Below, piece by piece: positions 1 through 8,486 of a DNA stretch of 64,000 bases. Below the pieces are notes generated by a model, which worked only from the letters and a program-made list of their open reading frames with translations, was not told the origin of the DNA and ran no database searches. The translations under genes were made by a program, and so were the position numbers. The stretch is from assembly GCA_965198915.1 (NCBI GenBank), contig CBDAQC010000002.1, positions 1,116,001-1,180,000 of the forward strand, in the 5' to 3' direction. Source of the stretch: BOG-908 sp965198915 (lineage in GTDB: Bacteria; Pseudomonadota; Alphaproteobacteria; Acetobacterales; Acetobacteraceae). Numbering within the stretch: the first letter of the stretch is position 1; every line of letters begins with the position of its first letter.

Positions 1-1
1 G

Positions 2-40
2 GTGTTCAAGCGGCGCAAGGAACGCAAGCAGGCGGCTTGA
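2..40 (+). CDS. C-terminal tail of a gene entering from the left (partial)
   Basis: An open frame runs in from the left edge and stops at TGA 38-40. It encodes a basic tail ending KRRKERKQAA. The neighbouring cNMP/TrxR-like gene converges on it, so a plus-strand gene ending here is plausible. The fragment is too short to assign a family, and chance openness cannot be excluded. Confidence 0.3.
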   Translation: MFKRRKERKQAA

Positions 41-117
41 GAGCGAAGCGGTTCGTTTCTTGAGCCAAGGGCGGGACGCTGCCCCAAACCCCCATTTGTT
101 TGGGTGCGTGTTAACAG

Positions 118-167
118 GTTCTAAGGACGACTGTCCTTAGCGGGGTCCAGGGGCAGAGCCCCTGGCC
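118..167. repeat. GC-rich double-hairpin repeat, copy A1
   Basis: Two perfect hairpins lie side by side: CTAAGGAC(121-128)/GTCCTTAG(133-140), and CCAGGGGC(147-154)/GCCCCTGG(158-165) with an AGA loop. The same modules recur near 8185-8342, 30326-30453 and 34549-34740, and in reduced form at 22026-22098. This copy lies between two convergent genes, where a bidirectional terminator would fit. No clear T-run follows. Confidence 0.75.
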
Positions 168-194
168 TTGCCTAAGGTCAACGGCTCAGGGTGC

Positions 195-1832
195 CTACGG
201 TGCATCCGCCATCAGATAGCTATGCACCGCCTGGACCACCACCGATCCCTCGCCCACGCCGGCCGCCACGCGTTTCACCGAACCGGCGCGCACGTCGCCC
301 ACCGCGTAGATGCCCGGCAGGCTGGTGGCGAACTGGCCGCAGCCGTCCTGCCCGGTCACCACGAAACCTTTCTCGTCCAGGTTCAGGCAGTCGCGCAGCC
401 ATTCGGAATTCGGTTCGGCGCCGATCATCACGAACAGCGCGCCGATCTTGCGGGTCTCGCTCTCGCCGGTCTTGCTGTTGGTCCAGGTGATCTCGCGCAG
501 GTAATCGTCCCCCGAAAGCGCGGTCACTTCGGTGTTCGCGTGAAGCGTTATCTTTTCCGAGCACTCGATACGCTGCAGCAGGTAGTCGCTCATCGTGTCT
601 GCCAGGCCATCGCTGCGCACCAGCATGTGCACATGCGCCACGGTGCGCGACAGGAACACCGCCGCCTGCCCCGCGGAATTTCCGCCGCCCACCACCACGA
701 CGTCCGCGCCAGAACACAGCCCGGCTTCGACGCCGGTGGCGGCGTATTGGATTCCCTGGCCTTCGAAATGTTCGTAGTCGGCCACGTCCAGCTTGCGATA
801 GCGTGCGCCGGTCGCCACGATTATGCTGCGGGCCCGCACCGAACTGTCGTCTTCCATCTGCAGCCGGTACGGCCTGGCGCGGCAATCGATGGCGCGCACC
901 GCGCGCGATACCGAAAGCCTGGCGCCGAATTTCTGAGCCTGCACCTGGGCCCGCGCGGCCAGTGCCTGGCCTGAGATACCGGTCGGGAAACCAAGATAGT
1001 TCTCGATCTTCGACGATGTTCCGGCCTGGCCGCCAGGTGCCAGCTTCTCCAGAACGATTGTGGCCAGGCCTTCCGAGGCCGCATAGACGGCGGCGGCCAG
1101 GCCGGATGGCCCCGCGCCCACCACCGCCACGTCGAACACCGCATCGTCCTGCACCGTCTCGCTCAGGCCGAGCGCATCGGCCAGCGCCATGATGGTCGGC
1201 CGCCGCAGGACGTGATCGTTCGGCGCCACGACGACAGGAAGATCCTCCGGCGCGATCTTGAAGCAGCCGAAGAACTCGTCGGCATCCTCGTCGGTATCGG
1301 TGTCGAGCAGGCGGTGCGGATAGCCGTTGCGGGTCAGGAACACCTCGAGCGCCACCGTATGCGCCGCATGGCCGGAACCCACGATCACCACGCCGCCTTG
1401 CGCGTGGCGTATGAAACCGGTGCGGCGCAGTATGAACGCACGCATCATGATCTCGCCGATGTCGGCTTCCGCGCTGACCATTTTGCGGAAATCGGCGCGG
1501 CACACGCGTATGACGCGGCTATCCTCCGCGGCGCGGCCGCTCACCAGTATTTCACGATCGTTGAACAGGTCCAGCTCGCCGGTGAACTGGCCTGCCTCGT
1601 GGCGGGTGACCAGGTGTTCGGTGCCGTGCTCGTCGGTCTCGAATATCTCCACGGCACCGCCGATCACGAGGAAGAAATCGACTCCGCGCTGACCGCGTTC
1701 GAACAGCAGCGTGTTGGCGGCCAGGGTTTCCCCGCCGCCATACTGGCGTACGCGGTCGATCAGCTCCTGCGTCAGATGCGGGTAGATCTGGGCCTCACGC
1801 GTGTAGGGATCGGTGGCTTCCAGGTCTGACAT
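195..1832 (-). CDS. Cyclic-nucleotide-binding domain / thioredoxin-reductase-like FAD oxidoreductase
   Basis: A 545-residue fusion. Residues ~25-130 read as a cNMP-binding fold (LLFERGQRGVDFFLVIGG). Residues ~145-222 look like a glutaredoxin/thioredoxin-fold segment without a CXXC pair. From ~235 onward the protein follows the TrxB layout: FAD motif VVGAGPSGLAAA, NADPH motif VVGGGNSAGQ and a C-terminal GIYAVGDVRAGS FAD site. Where classical TrxB has its redox CATC, this protein reads YAATGVEAG, so it should not reduce thioredoxin through a CXXC disulfide. Start is ATG 1832 with GGAG upstream; a longer in-frame extension lacks conserved sequence. It is divergent from the cold-shock gene. Substrate unknown; redox sensing gated by cyclic nucleotide or by FAD/NADPH is inference. 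Confidence 0.85.
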   Translation of the reverse strand: MSDLEATDPYTREAQIYPHLTQELIDRVRQYGGGETLAANTLLFERGQRGVDFFLVIGGAVEIFETDEHGTEHLVTRHEAGQFTGELDLFNDREILVSGRAAEDSRVIRVCRADFRKMVSAEADIGEIMMRAFILRRTGFIRHAQGGVVIVGSGHAAHTVALEVFLTRNGYPHRLLDTDTDEDADEFFGCFKIAPEDLPVVVAPNDHVLRRPTIMALADALGLSETVQDDAVFDVAVVGAGPSGLAAAVYAASEGLATIVLEKLAPGGQAGTSSKIENYLGFPTGISGQALAARAQVQAQKFGARLSVSRAVRAIDCRARPYRLQMEDDSSVRARSIIVATGARYRKLDVADYEHFEGQGIQYAATGVEAGLCSGADVVVVGGGNSAGQAAVFLSRTVAHVHMLVRSDGLADTMSDYLLQRIECSEKITLHANTEVTALSGDDYLREITWTNSKTGESETRKIGALFVMIGAEPNSEWLRDCLNLDEKGFVVTGQDGCGQFATSLPGIYAVGDVRAGSVKRVAAGVGEGSVVVQAVHSYLMADAP

Positions 1833-1946
1833 CGGCAACTCCAGGTTTTCGAAGGCGGGGCATCGGTTTTTCGCGGCACGAAGGGGGGGCTGTTCCTGCC
1901 GGTCCGAGGGGTTTATAGGCTCATGCTTCAACAGGAGTGCGTATCT

Positions 1947-2150
1947 ATGGCTATCGGGACGGTAAAGTGGTTCAACCCGGACAAGGGGTTTGGATTCATC
2001 TCCCCGCAAGACGGCGGCAAGGATGTTTTTCTGCACATTACGGCAGTGCAGGCAGCCGGGCTGACGACGGTTAAGGACGGGCAGAAGGTCAGCTTCGAAG
2101 TGGTAAGCGAGCGCGGCAAGCTGGCGGCGTCCGCCCTGAAGCTGGCGTAA
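1947..2150 (+). CDS. cspA: Cold-shock domain protein (CspA family)
   Basis: A single 67-residue cold-shock domain that binds single-stranded RNA/DNA and acts as an RNA chaperone. RNP1-like KGFGFI and RNP2-like DVFLH are both present, and the N-terminus GTVKWFNPDKGFGFI is canonical. Start ATG 1947 is chosen because AGGAG (1933-1937) is correctly spaced and family members begin here; an in-frame ATG at 1923 lies before this site. Length equals the family norm. It is divergent from the cNMP/TrxR-like gene, with about 115 bp between them that should hold both promoters. The window does not show whether it is cold-inducible or constitutive. Confidence 0.95.
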   Translation: MAIGTVKWFNPDKGFGFISPQDGGKDVFLHITAVQAAGLTTVKDGQKVSFEVVSERGKLAASALKLA

Positions 2151-2343
2151 AAGCGTGTTGCGGGGCGCTTTCGGGGTAACCCGGAGCGTCCACCATCACC
2201 AGGCGGACGCATGTTGCGTCTGCCGGGACCATGCGGCCAGCGCAGCCAGATGCCGCGCGCCGTGGCGTAATAATGTCGGTCATTGCTTGTAGCACACAGG
2301 CTACGCTAATCCGGGCGGCAACTCAGCCTCTGGATCCTCGCGT

Positions 2344-2631
2344 ATGCGCCTCTGTGTCATGGCATCGATCCTTTGCAGCGGTCTGGCTGGCTGCGTGGCG
2401 GCCCCGCCGCCCGCACCGCCGCCGCCAGCGCCTGTCCGTCCCATCGTCGCCGCCCCACCGCCGCCCGCGCCGCGAGTCGTTTGGACGAAAGGCGGCTGGC
2501 AGTTGAAGAATGGCAGCTACGTCTGGGTTCCCGCCCACAAAGTGGTCCATGTTGCCGTCCATCGCCACTGGGTGCGCGGGCACCACAACGAGGCAGGCAC
2601 CTGGGTGCCCGGGCATTGGGTCACGTCCTAA
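2344..2631 (+). CDS. Small proline-rich lipoprotein with WVPGHW-type repeats
   Basis: 95 residues. A short signal peptide ends in the lipobox LAGC with Cys17 as the likely lipidated residue. A Pro/Ala-rich spacer (about residues 18-45) follows, then a C-terminal region with two aromatic repeats, YVWVPAHK and TWVPGHW. These resemble the YXWXPGHW repeats of many proteobacterial envelope proteins of unknown function. It should be anchored in the outer or inner membrane facing the periplasm. Its TAA overlaps by 3 bases the stop codon region of the convergent glycosyltransferase (2628-2630), so there is no terminator space between them. Confidence 0.75.
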   Translation: MRLCVMASILCSGLAGCVAAPPPAPPPPAPVRPIVAAPPPPAPRVVWTKGGWQLKNGSYVWVPAHKVVHVAVHRHWVRGHHNEAGTWVPGHWVTS

Positions 2632-3605
2632 CCGCCCGCCCTTCGCATCGCGTCCTCCACGCTGTTCACGCTGATCGCCTCCATCCCGGCGCGCGGACCG
2701 CCGGGCGGGATCACCGGCACGATCAGCCTGCTGTGGCGCAACGGGCCGGAGGCGCCGAACAGGCCTACAGCCGGGCGCCCGCAGGCGGCCCGCACGTTCA
2801 TCAGCCCGCTGTCGTTGCCCACGAACAGCTCCGCTTCCGCCAACAGCGCCACGATATCCGCCAGCGCCCAGCCGACCACCTCCTGCAATCCGGCCACGCC
2901 TGCAGCGTATGTCACCTGGCGCACCAGCGCGGCCTCGTGCGCGGCGCCTAGCACCAGGACGGTGCCACCCGCCTGTCCCAGTTGCCGCCGCGCCAGGGTG
3001 GCGAATCGCTGCACGTCCCATTGCCGCTTGGCGCCATGCGCGCCCACCCCCAGCGCCAGGAACGGGCGCGGACACGAGCCCAGCCGCGCCAGTACACGCT
3101 GCCGCGCCGCCGCATCCACGCTGATCGCAGGCTCAGGGAGCCTGGTCAGGCCCAGCGCGGCCGCGTAGGCGGCGGCCTGGTCGAACGCTTCGGCAAAGCG
3201 CACCGTCCCGCCCAAATACGGGCCACGGTTTAGCCACAGGCGCTGGCCGGCGGTGTAGCCGTAGCCGTAGCGGTGGCGGATGCCGGCCAGGCGCATCGCG
3301 GCCGCGAGCGAGGCGCCGTGATGCAGCAGCACGCAGCTTTCCGCCCGCAGGCCGCGCAACGTGGCCACAAGCCGCGGGAAGCCCAGTGGACCGTCATGCA
3401 CGCCCGTACCATGCCTCGGGTTGCGGTCGAACCAGACGATACGAGAGATCGCGGGATCGTTCGCCAGCAGCGTGTCTGCCTGGGTGCTGGGCTTGGTGAC
3501 CAGGGTGACCGGGCCGTCCGCGGCCAGGGCGCGTATGATAGGCAAGTGCCAGATCAGGTCGCCCAGGCCTGGGCGGGGTTGGAAGATCGCGGTTGGGGGA
3601 AGCAA
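2628..3605 (-). CDS. Glycosyltransferase family 9 (heptosyltransferase-like)
   Basis: 325 residues. The N-terminus IFQPRPGLGDLIWHLP and the C-terminal donor-site motif FVGNDSGLMNVRAACG are hallmarks of GT9 enzymes, which move ADP-heptose or related sugars onto lipopolysaccharide core acceptors at the cytoplasmic face of the inner membrane. The only upstream start in frame near the conserved N-terminus is TTG at 3605. It lies at the edge of an intergenic repeat (copy B1) and no Shine-Dalgarno is visible, so the repeat may have replaced the original leader. galE lies just upstream on the same strand, consistent with envelope sugar metabolism. The exact acceptor cannot be read from sequence. Confidence 0.82.
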   Translation of the reverse strand: MLPPTAIFQPRPGLGDLIWHLPIIRALAADGPVTLVTKPSTQADTLLANDPAISRIVWFDRNPRHGTGVHDGPLGFPRLVATLRGLRAESCVLLHHGASLAAAMRLAGIRHRYGYGYTAGQRLWLNRGPYLGGTVRFAEAFDQAAAYAAALGLTRLPEPAISVDAAARQRVLARLGSCPRPFLALGVGAHGAKRQWDVQRFATLARRQLGQAGGTVLVLGAAHEAALVRQVTYAAGVAGLQEVVGWALADIVALLAEAELFVGNDSGLMNVRAACGRPAVGLFGASGPLRHSRLIVPVIPPGGPRAGMEAISVNSVEDAMRRAGG

Positions 3606-3655
3606 AGGGAAGAAAGGCCTTCTTTTCTGAAGAAAAGAAGCAAAAGACTTTTGCT
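3605..3655. repeat. AT-rich hairpin repeat, single-arm copy B1
   Basis: One arm of the B-family repeat: GGCCTTCTTTTCTGAAGAAAAGAAGC followed by an AAAAGACTTTTG segment, forming a CTTCTTTTC/GAAAAGAAG stem. The second arm is missing, so this looks like a truncated copy. It abuts the TTG start of the GT9 gene on one side and the galE stop region on the other. Confidence 0.7.
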
Positions 3656-3689
3656 CCCTGTCGGCACTCTGTCCTGCACAGCGCGCGGA

Positions 3690-4682
3690 TTACAGGCCCA
3701 CTTCGTAGCCATTTGGGTGAGCTTCACGCCAGGCCAGGGCATGCGTGACGATCGTCGGCAGGGCGTCGAAACTTGGCGCCCAGCCCGTCTCCTGCCGCAG
3801 CAGCGCGGAGCCTGCTACCAGCACGGCAGGGTCGCCGGCCCTACGCTCCGTCAGGCGCACGGGCACATGGCGGCCGCTGACCTGTTCCACCGCGCGTATG
3901 ACTTCCATCACCGAATGGCCGGCGCCGTTGCCCAGATTATAGGTCACCGAGCGGCTCTCCAGCACGTCCAGCGCGCGCAGATGCGCCTGGGCCAGGTCGG
4001 CCACGTGGATGTAATCGCGTATGCAGGTGCCATCTGGCGTGGGGTAGTCCTGGCCGAACACGGCGATGTCCGGCCGGCGGCCGAGCGCCGCGTCGATAAC
4101 CAGGGGAATAAGGTGGGTCTCCGGGTTGTGGTCCTCGCCCAGCCTGCCCTGCGGATCGGCGCCGGCCGCGTTGAAGTAGCGCAGGCAGGCAGAGCGCAGG
4201 CCGTGTATGCGGTCGGCCCAGAACAGCGCCCGCTCCAGCATCAGCTTGCTCTCGCCGTAGGGTGAGCCTGGCTCGATACGCTCGGCCTCGTCGATCGGGA
4301 TGCGCTGTGGATTGCCGAACAGGTTGGCGGTGGAAGACAGCACGAACTTGGTCACGCCGTGACGCACGCAGGCGTCGATCAGGCCGATGCCAAGCCCGGC
4401 ATTCTCGGCCAAATAGAAGAACGGCCGCTGCATGCTCTCGCCCACCAGGGACAGGGCGGCGAAATGGAATACGGCGTCCCAAGGACCATCCGCCAGCGTG
4501 CGGTCCAGGGTGGCTCGGTCCGCAAGGTCGGCTTCGATCAGCGTGGCGGGCGGCAGCACGGCCTGGCGGTGGCCCTGGCGCAAATTGTCATAGACGGTTA
4601 CCTGATGGCCGCCATCCAGCAGGGCGAGCACGAGATGGCTGCCGACATAGCCGGCGCCGCCGGTGACCAGATAACGTCCCAT
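3690..4682 (-). CDS. galE: UDP-glucose 4-epimerase
   Basis: 330 residues, extended SDR fold. It interconverts UDP-glucose and UDP-galactose in the cytoplasm for polysaccharide and LPS synthesis. The NAD site VTGGAGYVGSH is at residues 6-16. The catalytic SST and Y-x3-K (SPYGESK) elements are present, as are the GalE signatures LRYFNAAGADPQG and CIRDYIHVADLAQAH. Length is normal. Start ATG 4682. It is followed by the GT9 gene and preceded by a B-family repeat that separates it from lolD. Related UDP-sugar epimerases cannot be fully excluded, but the motif set is typical for GalE. Confidence 0.93.
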   Translation of the reverse strand: MGRYLVTGGAGYVGSHLVLALLDGGHQVTVYDNLRQGHRQAVLPPATLIEADLADRATLDRTLADGPWDAVFHFAALSLVGESMQRPFFYLAENAGLGIGLIDACVRHGVTKFVLSSTANLFGNPQRIPIDEAERIEPGSPYGESKLMLERALFWADRIHGLRSACLRYFNAAGADPQGRLGEDHNPETHLIPLVIDAALGRRPDIAVFGQDYPTPDGTCIRDYIHVADLAQAHLRALDVLESRSVTYNLGNGAGHSVMEVIRAVEQVSGRHVPVRLTERRAGDPAVLVAGSALLRQETGWAPSFDALPTIVTHALAWREAHPNGYEVGL

Positions 4683-4742
4683 GTGTCCCTACGAATTCCG
4701 CGCGGCAGCATGACGCGCCAGGGGGGCGCGGGTTGATAGAGA

Positions 4743-4898
4743 GGCAAGGCAAGGCCTTCTTTTTTGGAAAAAAGAAGCAAAAAACTTTTGACTCCCGCAT
4801 TTGACGCAGCCGGGTGCTTTCGGAGGGGACCGGGTAGCTTCAGCAGCGACAGGGGCAAAAGTTTTTTGCTTCTTTTTTTCAAAAAAGAAGGCCTTGCT
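4743..4898. repeat. AT-rich inverted-arm repeat, copy B2
   Basis: Left arm 4743-4790 and right arm 4856-4898 are inverted copies of each other. Each holds a CTTCTTTTTT/AAAAAAGAAG hairpin plus a CAAAAAACTTTTG segment. The ~65-bp core begins CTCCCGCATTTG, also seen in copy B7. The right arm reaches into the lolD stop codon (4898-4900). Each arm could act as an intrinsic terminator in one direction. Confidence 0.85.
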
Positions 4899-5575
4899 TA
4901 AATCTCTTCCACCCGCCCATCCCGCAGCGTCACCACCCGGTCCATGCGGGCCGCCAGTTCGGCATTGTGGGTGGCGATCAGCGCCGCCACGCCCTGCTCG
5001 CGCACGATCCTGAGGAGTTCGGCGAACACCACATCCGCGGTGCCGACGTCGAGGTTGCCGGTGGGCTCGTCGGCTAGAAGCACGGCTGGCTTGTTGGCCA
5101 ACGCACGGGCGATGGCTACGCGCTGCTGCTCGCCGCCGGACAGCTTGCCCGGCAGTTGCGTCGCACGCGGCGCCAAGCCGAACGCGGCTAGAAGTTCGTT
5201 GGCGCGCGCGCGTGCTGCGCGTATCGGCGTGCCGCCGATCATCTGCGGCAGGGTGACGTTCTCCAGGGCGGAGAACTCGGCCAGCAGATGGTGGAACTGG
5301 TAGACGAAGCCGATCCGGTCCCGCCTGATCTGCGTGCGTGCGGCGTCGCTCAGGCCGCCGGCATCGGTGCCGTCCACGAACACGGCACCCGAATCGGGGC
5401 GTTCCAGCAGACCCGCCAGATGCAGCAGGGTGGACTTGCCGGTGCCAGATGGCGCCACCAGCGCCACGATCTCGCCGCGGCGCAGGGTGAGGTCCGCGCC
5501 GCGCAGGATGGGCAGGTCGCCCGCGCCACTCTTGTAGGTGCGCCCGACGGCGCGCAGTTCCAGCGGCTCACTCAT
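4898..5575 (-). CDS. lolD: Lipoprotein-releasing ABC transporter ATPase LolD
   Basis: 225 residues, a complete ABC ATPase. Walker A is APSGTGKST, the signature is LSGGEQQRVAIARAL, Walker B is VLLADEPTGNLD and the switch His is in ATHN. With LolC/E it releases mature lipoproteins from the inner membrane to the carrier LolA. The start ATG (5575) overlaps the end of lolC by 8 bases, so the two are almost certainly co-translated. The stop codon TAA falls at the very edge of repeat arm B2. MacB/FtsE-type ATPases are close relatives; the partner gene decides for LolD. Confidence 0.93.
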   Translation of the reverse strand: MSEPLELRAVGRTYKSGAGDLPILRGADLTLRRGEIVALVAPSGTGKSTLLHLAGLLERPDSGAVFVDGTDAGGLSDAARTQIRRDRIGFVYQFHHLLAEFSALENVTLPQMIGGTPIRAARARANELLAAFGLAPRATQLPGKLSGGEQQRVAIARALANKPAVLLADEPTGNLDVGTADVVFAELLRIVREQGVAALIATHNAELAARMDRVVTLRDGRVEEI

Positions 5576-6818
5576 GGCGCAAGGCTTCGACGGGATCGGT
5601 TTTCGCCGCGCGCCAGCTTGGGTACAACGTGGCGAGAAGCGAGAGCACCAGCGCCATCAGGACCACCTGGGTGACGGTGACGGCGTCCAGCTTGGCCGGC
5701 AGGTGCTCCAGGTAATACACGGTGGGATCGAACAACGTGGTGCCGGTCAGGCTCTGCAGCGCCTGCCGTATGCGCTCGATGTTCAGGCAGAACACAACGC
5801 CGACCAGCGTACCCACCACGGTGCCGGTGACGCCCACGGAGGCGCCGCACATCAGGAAGATGCGCATGATGGCACCGCGGCCGGCGCCCAGCGTGCGCAG
5901 CACCGCGATGTCACGCGTCTTGTCCTTCACCATCATAATCAACGAGGAGACGACGTTGAACGCGGCGACGATGATGATCAGCGTCAGGATCAGGAACATC
6001 ACGTTCTGTTCCACCGTGACGGCGGCGAAGAAGCTGTCGTTGCTCTGCGTCCAGTCGAAAATCCGCAGGCCCTGGCCGGCCAGCGCGTCGCGCACCTCGC
6101 GGGTCACGCCGGATACGTGCTGCGGGTCGGCCACCATCACCTCGATCTGCGTCACCGCATCTGGTTTCTGGAAATAGACCTGTGCGGCCTGTAGCGGCAG
6201 GAAAGTGTAGGTGCTGTCGTATTCGTTCATCCCGGCCTGGAAGATGGCCACCACGCGGTAGGCGCGCACGCGCGGCACGGTGCCGAACGCGGTCACCGCA
6301 CCGTCCGGCGAGACGAGCGTGATCTTGGCGCCGACATCCAGCCCAAAGCGGTCCGCCAGCGCCTGACCCACAGCGATGGCGTTGTCACCGTGGAAATCAT
6401 CCAGCGAGCCAGCGCGTATGTTGCCCGCGATCGACGGCAGCTTGCGCAAATCCGCCTGTGTGATGCCGCGGGCGATGCCGCCGGAATTCTGGTTCCGGCC
6501 GCTTAGCAGGACCTGGCCCTCGATCACCGGGGTGGCCGACACCACGCCCGGCAGCGCCGCTATCCTAGCCGCCAGCGGGTCGTAATCGGTGATGCCGGCC
6601 GGTGTGCTGCCATACACATCAAGGTGGCCTTGCAGGCCGAGTATGCGGCCGAGCAGGTCGTCCTTGAAGCCGGACATCACGGCCATGACGATGATCAGCG
6701 TGGCCACGCCGAGCGCGATGCCGACCAGCGAGAAGATGGCGATGACGGAGACGAAGCGTTCGCCGCGACGGGCGCGCAGGTAACGGCCGGCCACCGCGCG
6801 TTCGAAGGCGCCGAACAT
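5568..6818 (-). CDS. lolC: Lipoprotein-releasing permease LolC/LolE family
   Basis: 416 residues from ATG 6818, one base after the proS stop codon. One N-terminal membrane segment (IAIFSLVGIALGVATLIIVM) precedes a large periplasmic domain (about residues 50-260). Three C-terminal segments follow, around LILTLIIIVAAFNVVSSLI and onward, as in FtsX/MacB-type permeases. It forms the membrane part of the Lol lipoprotein exporter. Alphaproteobacteria usually carry one LolC/E-type protein that works as a homodimer (family knowledge). A 12-base longer frame starting inside proS is possible but less likely. Confidence 0.92.
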   Translation of the reverse strand: MFGAFERAVAGRYLRARRGERFVSVIAIFSLVGIALGVATLIIVMAVMSGFKDDLLGRILGLQGHLDVYGSTPAGITDYDPLAARIAALPGVVSATPVIEGQVLLSGRNQNSGGIARGITQADLRKLPSIAGNIRAGSLDDFHGDNAIAVGQALADRFGLDVGAKITLVSPDGAVTAFGTVPRVRAYRVVAIFQAGMNEYDSTYTFLPLQAAQVYFQKPDAVTQIEVMVADPQHVSGVTREVRDALAGQGLRIFDWTQSNDSFFAAVTVEQNVMFLILTLIIIVAAFNVVSSLIMMVKDKTRDIAVLRTLGAGRGAIMRIFLMCGASVGVTGTVVGTLVGVVFCLNIERIRQALQSLTGTTLFDPTVYYLEHLPAKLDAVTVTQVVLMALVLSLLATLYPSWRAAKTDPVEALRHE

Positions 6819-6819
6819 C

Positions 6820-8130
6820 CTAGAGCACACGCGCGAGCGCGTCCTCCAGCGTCAGCTCCTCGCGCGCACCGCCGGCACGCTGCTTGAGCTCCACCCGGCC
6901 AGAGGCGGCGCCGCGCGGCCCCACGATGATTTGCCAGGGGTGACCCATCAAATCGGCATCGGCGAACTTGGCCCCTGCCCGCTCGTCACGGTCGTCCAGC
7001 AGTGCGCGGCCGCCGAACTTCTCATACGCCGTCTCGCACATCGCATCGCACGCTGCGTCGCCCACGCGCAGGTTCAGGATGCAGGCGGGGAACGGCGCGA
7101 TGCTGGCGGGCCAGATGATGCCGGCCGCATCGTGCGAGGCTTCGATGATGGCGCCGACCAGGCGAGAGACGCCGATGCCGTAGCTGCCCATTTCCGGCAC
7201 GATCACGCCGCCATCCGGTCCGGCCACCGAGAACTTCAGCGGATCGCTGTATTTGCGGCCAAAATAGAAAATCTGGCCGACCTCTATGCCGCGCCCTTCC
7301 CGCTTTTGCGCCGGCTCCACCTGCGCCCAGCGCGCCGTGTCGTGCTTCTCCTCGGTGGCGGCATAGTACGAGTTGATCAGATCGTGGAACGACGCGAGGT
7401 CCGCGGGCTTGCTGTAGGAGAACTCGGACTTCAGGTAGTCGAGCTGCTCCAGCGTCGCATCGTAGAACACCTGGCTCTCGCCGGTCGGCGCCAGCACGAT
7501 GAATTCGTGGCTGAGGTCACCGCCGATCGGCCCCGTATCGGCCAGCATGGGGATCGCGCGCACGCCCAGGCGTTGGAAGGTGCGCATGTAGGCGAGCATC
7601 ATGCGGCGATAGGTATTGACCGCACCCTCGTAGTCCAGGTCGAAGGAATACGCGTCCTTCATCAGGAACTCGCGGCCGCGCATCACGCCGAAACGCGGTC
7701 GCATCTCGTCGCGGAACTTCCACTGTATGTGGTACAGCGTCTGCGGCAGCTCGCGGTAGGATTTGATCGCGTTACGCGCAAGGTCGGTGACCATCTCCTC
7801 GTTTGTCGGCCCGTAGAGCAGGTCGCGTTCGTGGCGGTCACGTATACGCAGCATCTCGGGCCCGTATGCGTCGTAGCGGCCGCTCTCGCGCCATAAATCG
7901 GCGGTCTGCAACGTCGGCATTAGGATTTCCTGGGCGCCGGCGGCGTCCTGTTCCTCGCGCACGATCTGCTCGATGTTTCGCAGCACGCGCAGGCCAGCGG
8001 GCAGCCAGGCATAGATGCCGGACGCGGTCTGGCGGATTAGACCGGCCCGCAGCATCAGCCGATGCGAAGCGATCTGCGCCTCTGCGGGCGTCTCCTTCAG
8101 GGTAGGCACGAAACTGTGGGAAAGCCGCAT
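6820..8130 (-). CDS. proS: Prolyl-tRNA synthetase (short alphaproteobacterial type)
   Basis: 436 residues, class II aminoacyl-tRNA synthetase that charges tRNA-Pro. Motif 2 is seen in KFRDEMRPRFGVMRGREF, motif 3 in GSYGIGVSRLVGAIIE, and the C-terminal anticodon-binding domain starts around residue 340. At 436 residues it lacks the ~180-residue INS editing domain of E. coli ProS, as is usual in alphaproteobacteria, so Ala-tRNA-Pro clearing must come from another protein. Start ATG 8130. It is first in a proS-lolC-lolD transcript with 1-base and 8-base-overlap junctions. Confidence 0.96.
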   Translation of the reverse strand: MRLSHSFVPTLKETPAEAQIASHRLMLRAGLIRQTASGIYAWLPAGLRVLRNIEQIVREEQDAAGAQEILMPTLQTADLWRESGRYDAYGPEMLRIRDRHERDLLYGPTNEEMVTDLARNAIKSYRELPQTLYHIQWKFRDEMRPRFGVMRGREFLMKDAYSFDLDYEGAVNTYRRMMLAYMRTFQRLGVRAIPMLADTGPIGGDLSHEFIVLAPTGESQVFYDATLEQLDYLKSEFSYSKPADLASFHDLINSYYAATEEKHDTARWAQVEPAQKREGRGIEVGQIFYFGRKYSDPLKFSVAGPDGGVIVPEMGSYGIGVSRLVGAIIEASHDAAGIIWPASIAPFPACILNLRVGDAACDAMCETAYEKFGGRALLDDRDERAGAKFADADLMGHPWQIIVGPRGAASGRVELKQRAGGAREELTLEDALARVL

Positions 8131-8184
8131 TGCGCGTCCTAGGGTTAGTCGGCGCGCAAACTAGACCGGGGTTGCTGGTTAAGG

Positions 8185-8342
8185 AAGGTTGGGGCTCTGC
8201 CCCAAACTCCGCTGGGGCCTTGGCCCCAGACCCCATTTTCAGGGGTGCGTGGGACAGGGTCTAAGGACGACTGTGCTTAGCGGGCCGGCGCCGCTGGCGC
8301 TATTGGTTCGAGCTTGCGCGCCGAGGGGCAGAGCCCCTGGCC
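8185..8342. repeat. GC-rich hairpin repeat cluster, copy A2
   Basis: A chain of hairpins: TTGGGGC(8189-8195)/GCCCCAA(8199-8205), CTGGGGCC(8212-8219)/GGCCCCAG(8222-8229), a degenerate CTAAGGAC pair (8261-8280) and AGGGGC/GCCCCT near 8324-8338. It lies upstream of proS in the 8131-8643 gap. Confidence 0.7.
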
Positions 8343-8450
8343 TTCTTCCGATATTGCACCGCAACTTTGCTGCGCCGCAGCAAGCTTTTGCGCAAGAAAT
8401 TACACCTAAAGTGTTAATAGTTGATGACGCGGTGTGTACGTCCTGCTACC

Positions 8451-8486
8451 AAAAAAACGGCCCCGCACACCGGCGGCGGCAGGGCC
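8451..8486 (-). terminator. Intrinsic terminator (minus strand)
   Basis: The stem is GGCCCTGC/GCGGGGCC in the RNA sense (8479-8486 with 8459-8466, one G-U pair), followed by a run of seven T (8451-8457). It ends either the candidate sRNA or the coaX-rnj-DUF1467-like operon. Confidence 0.7.
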
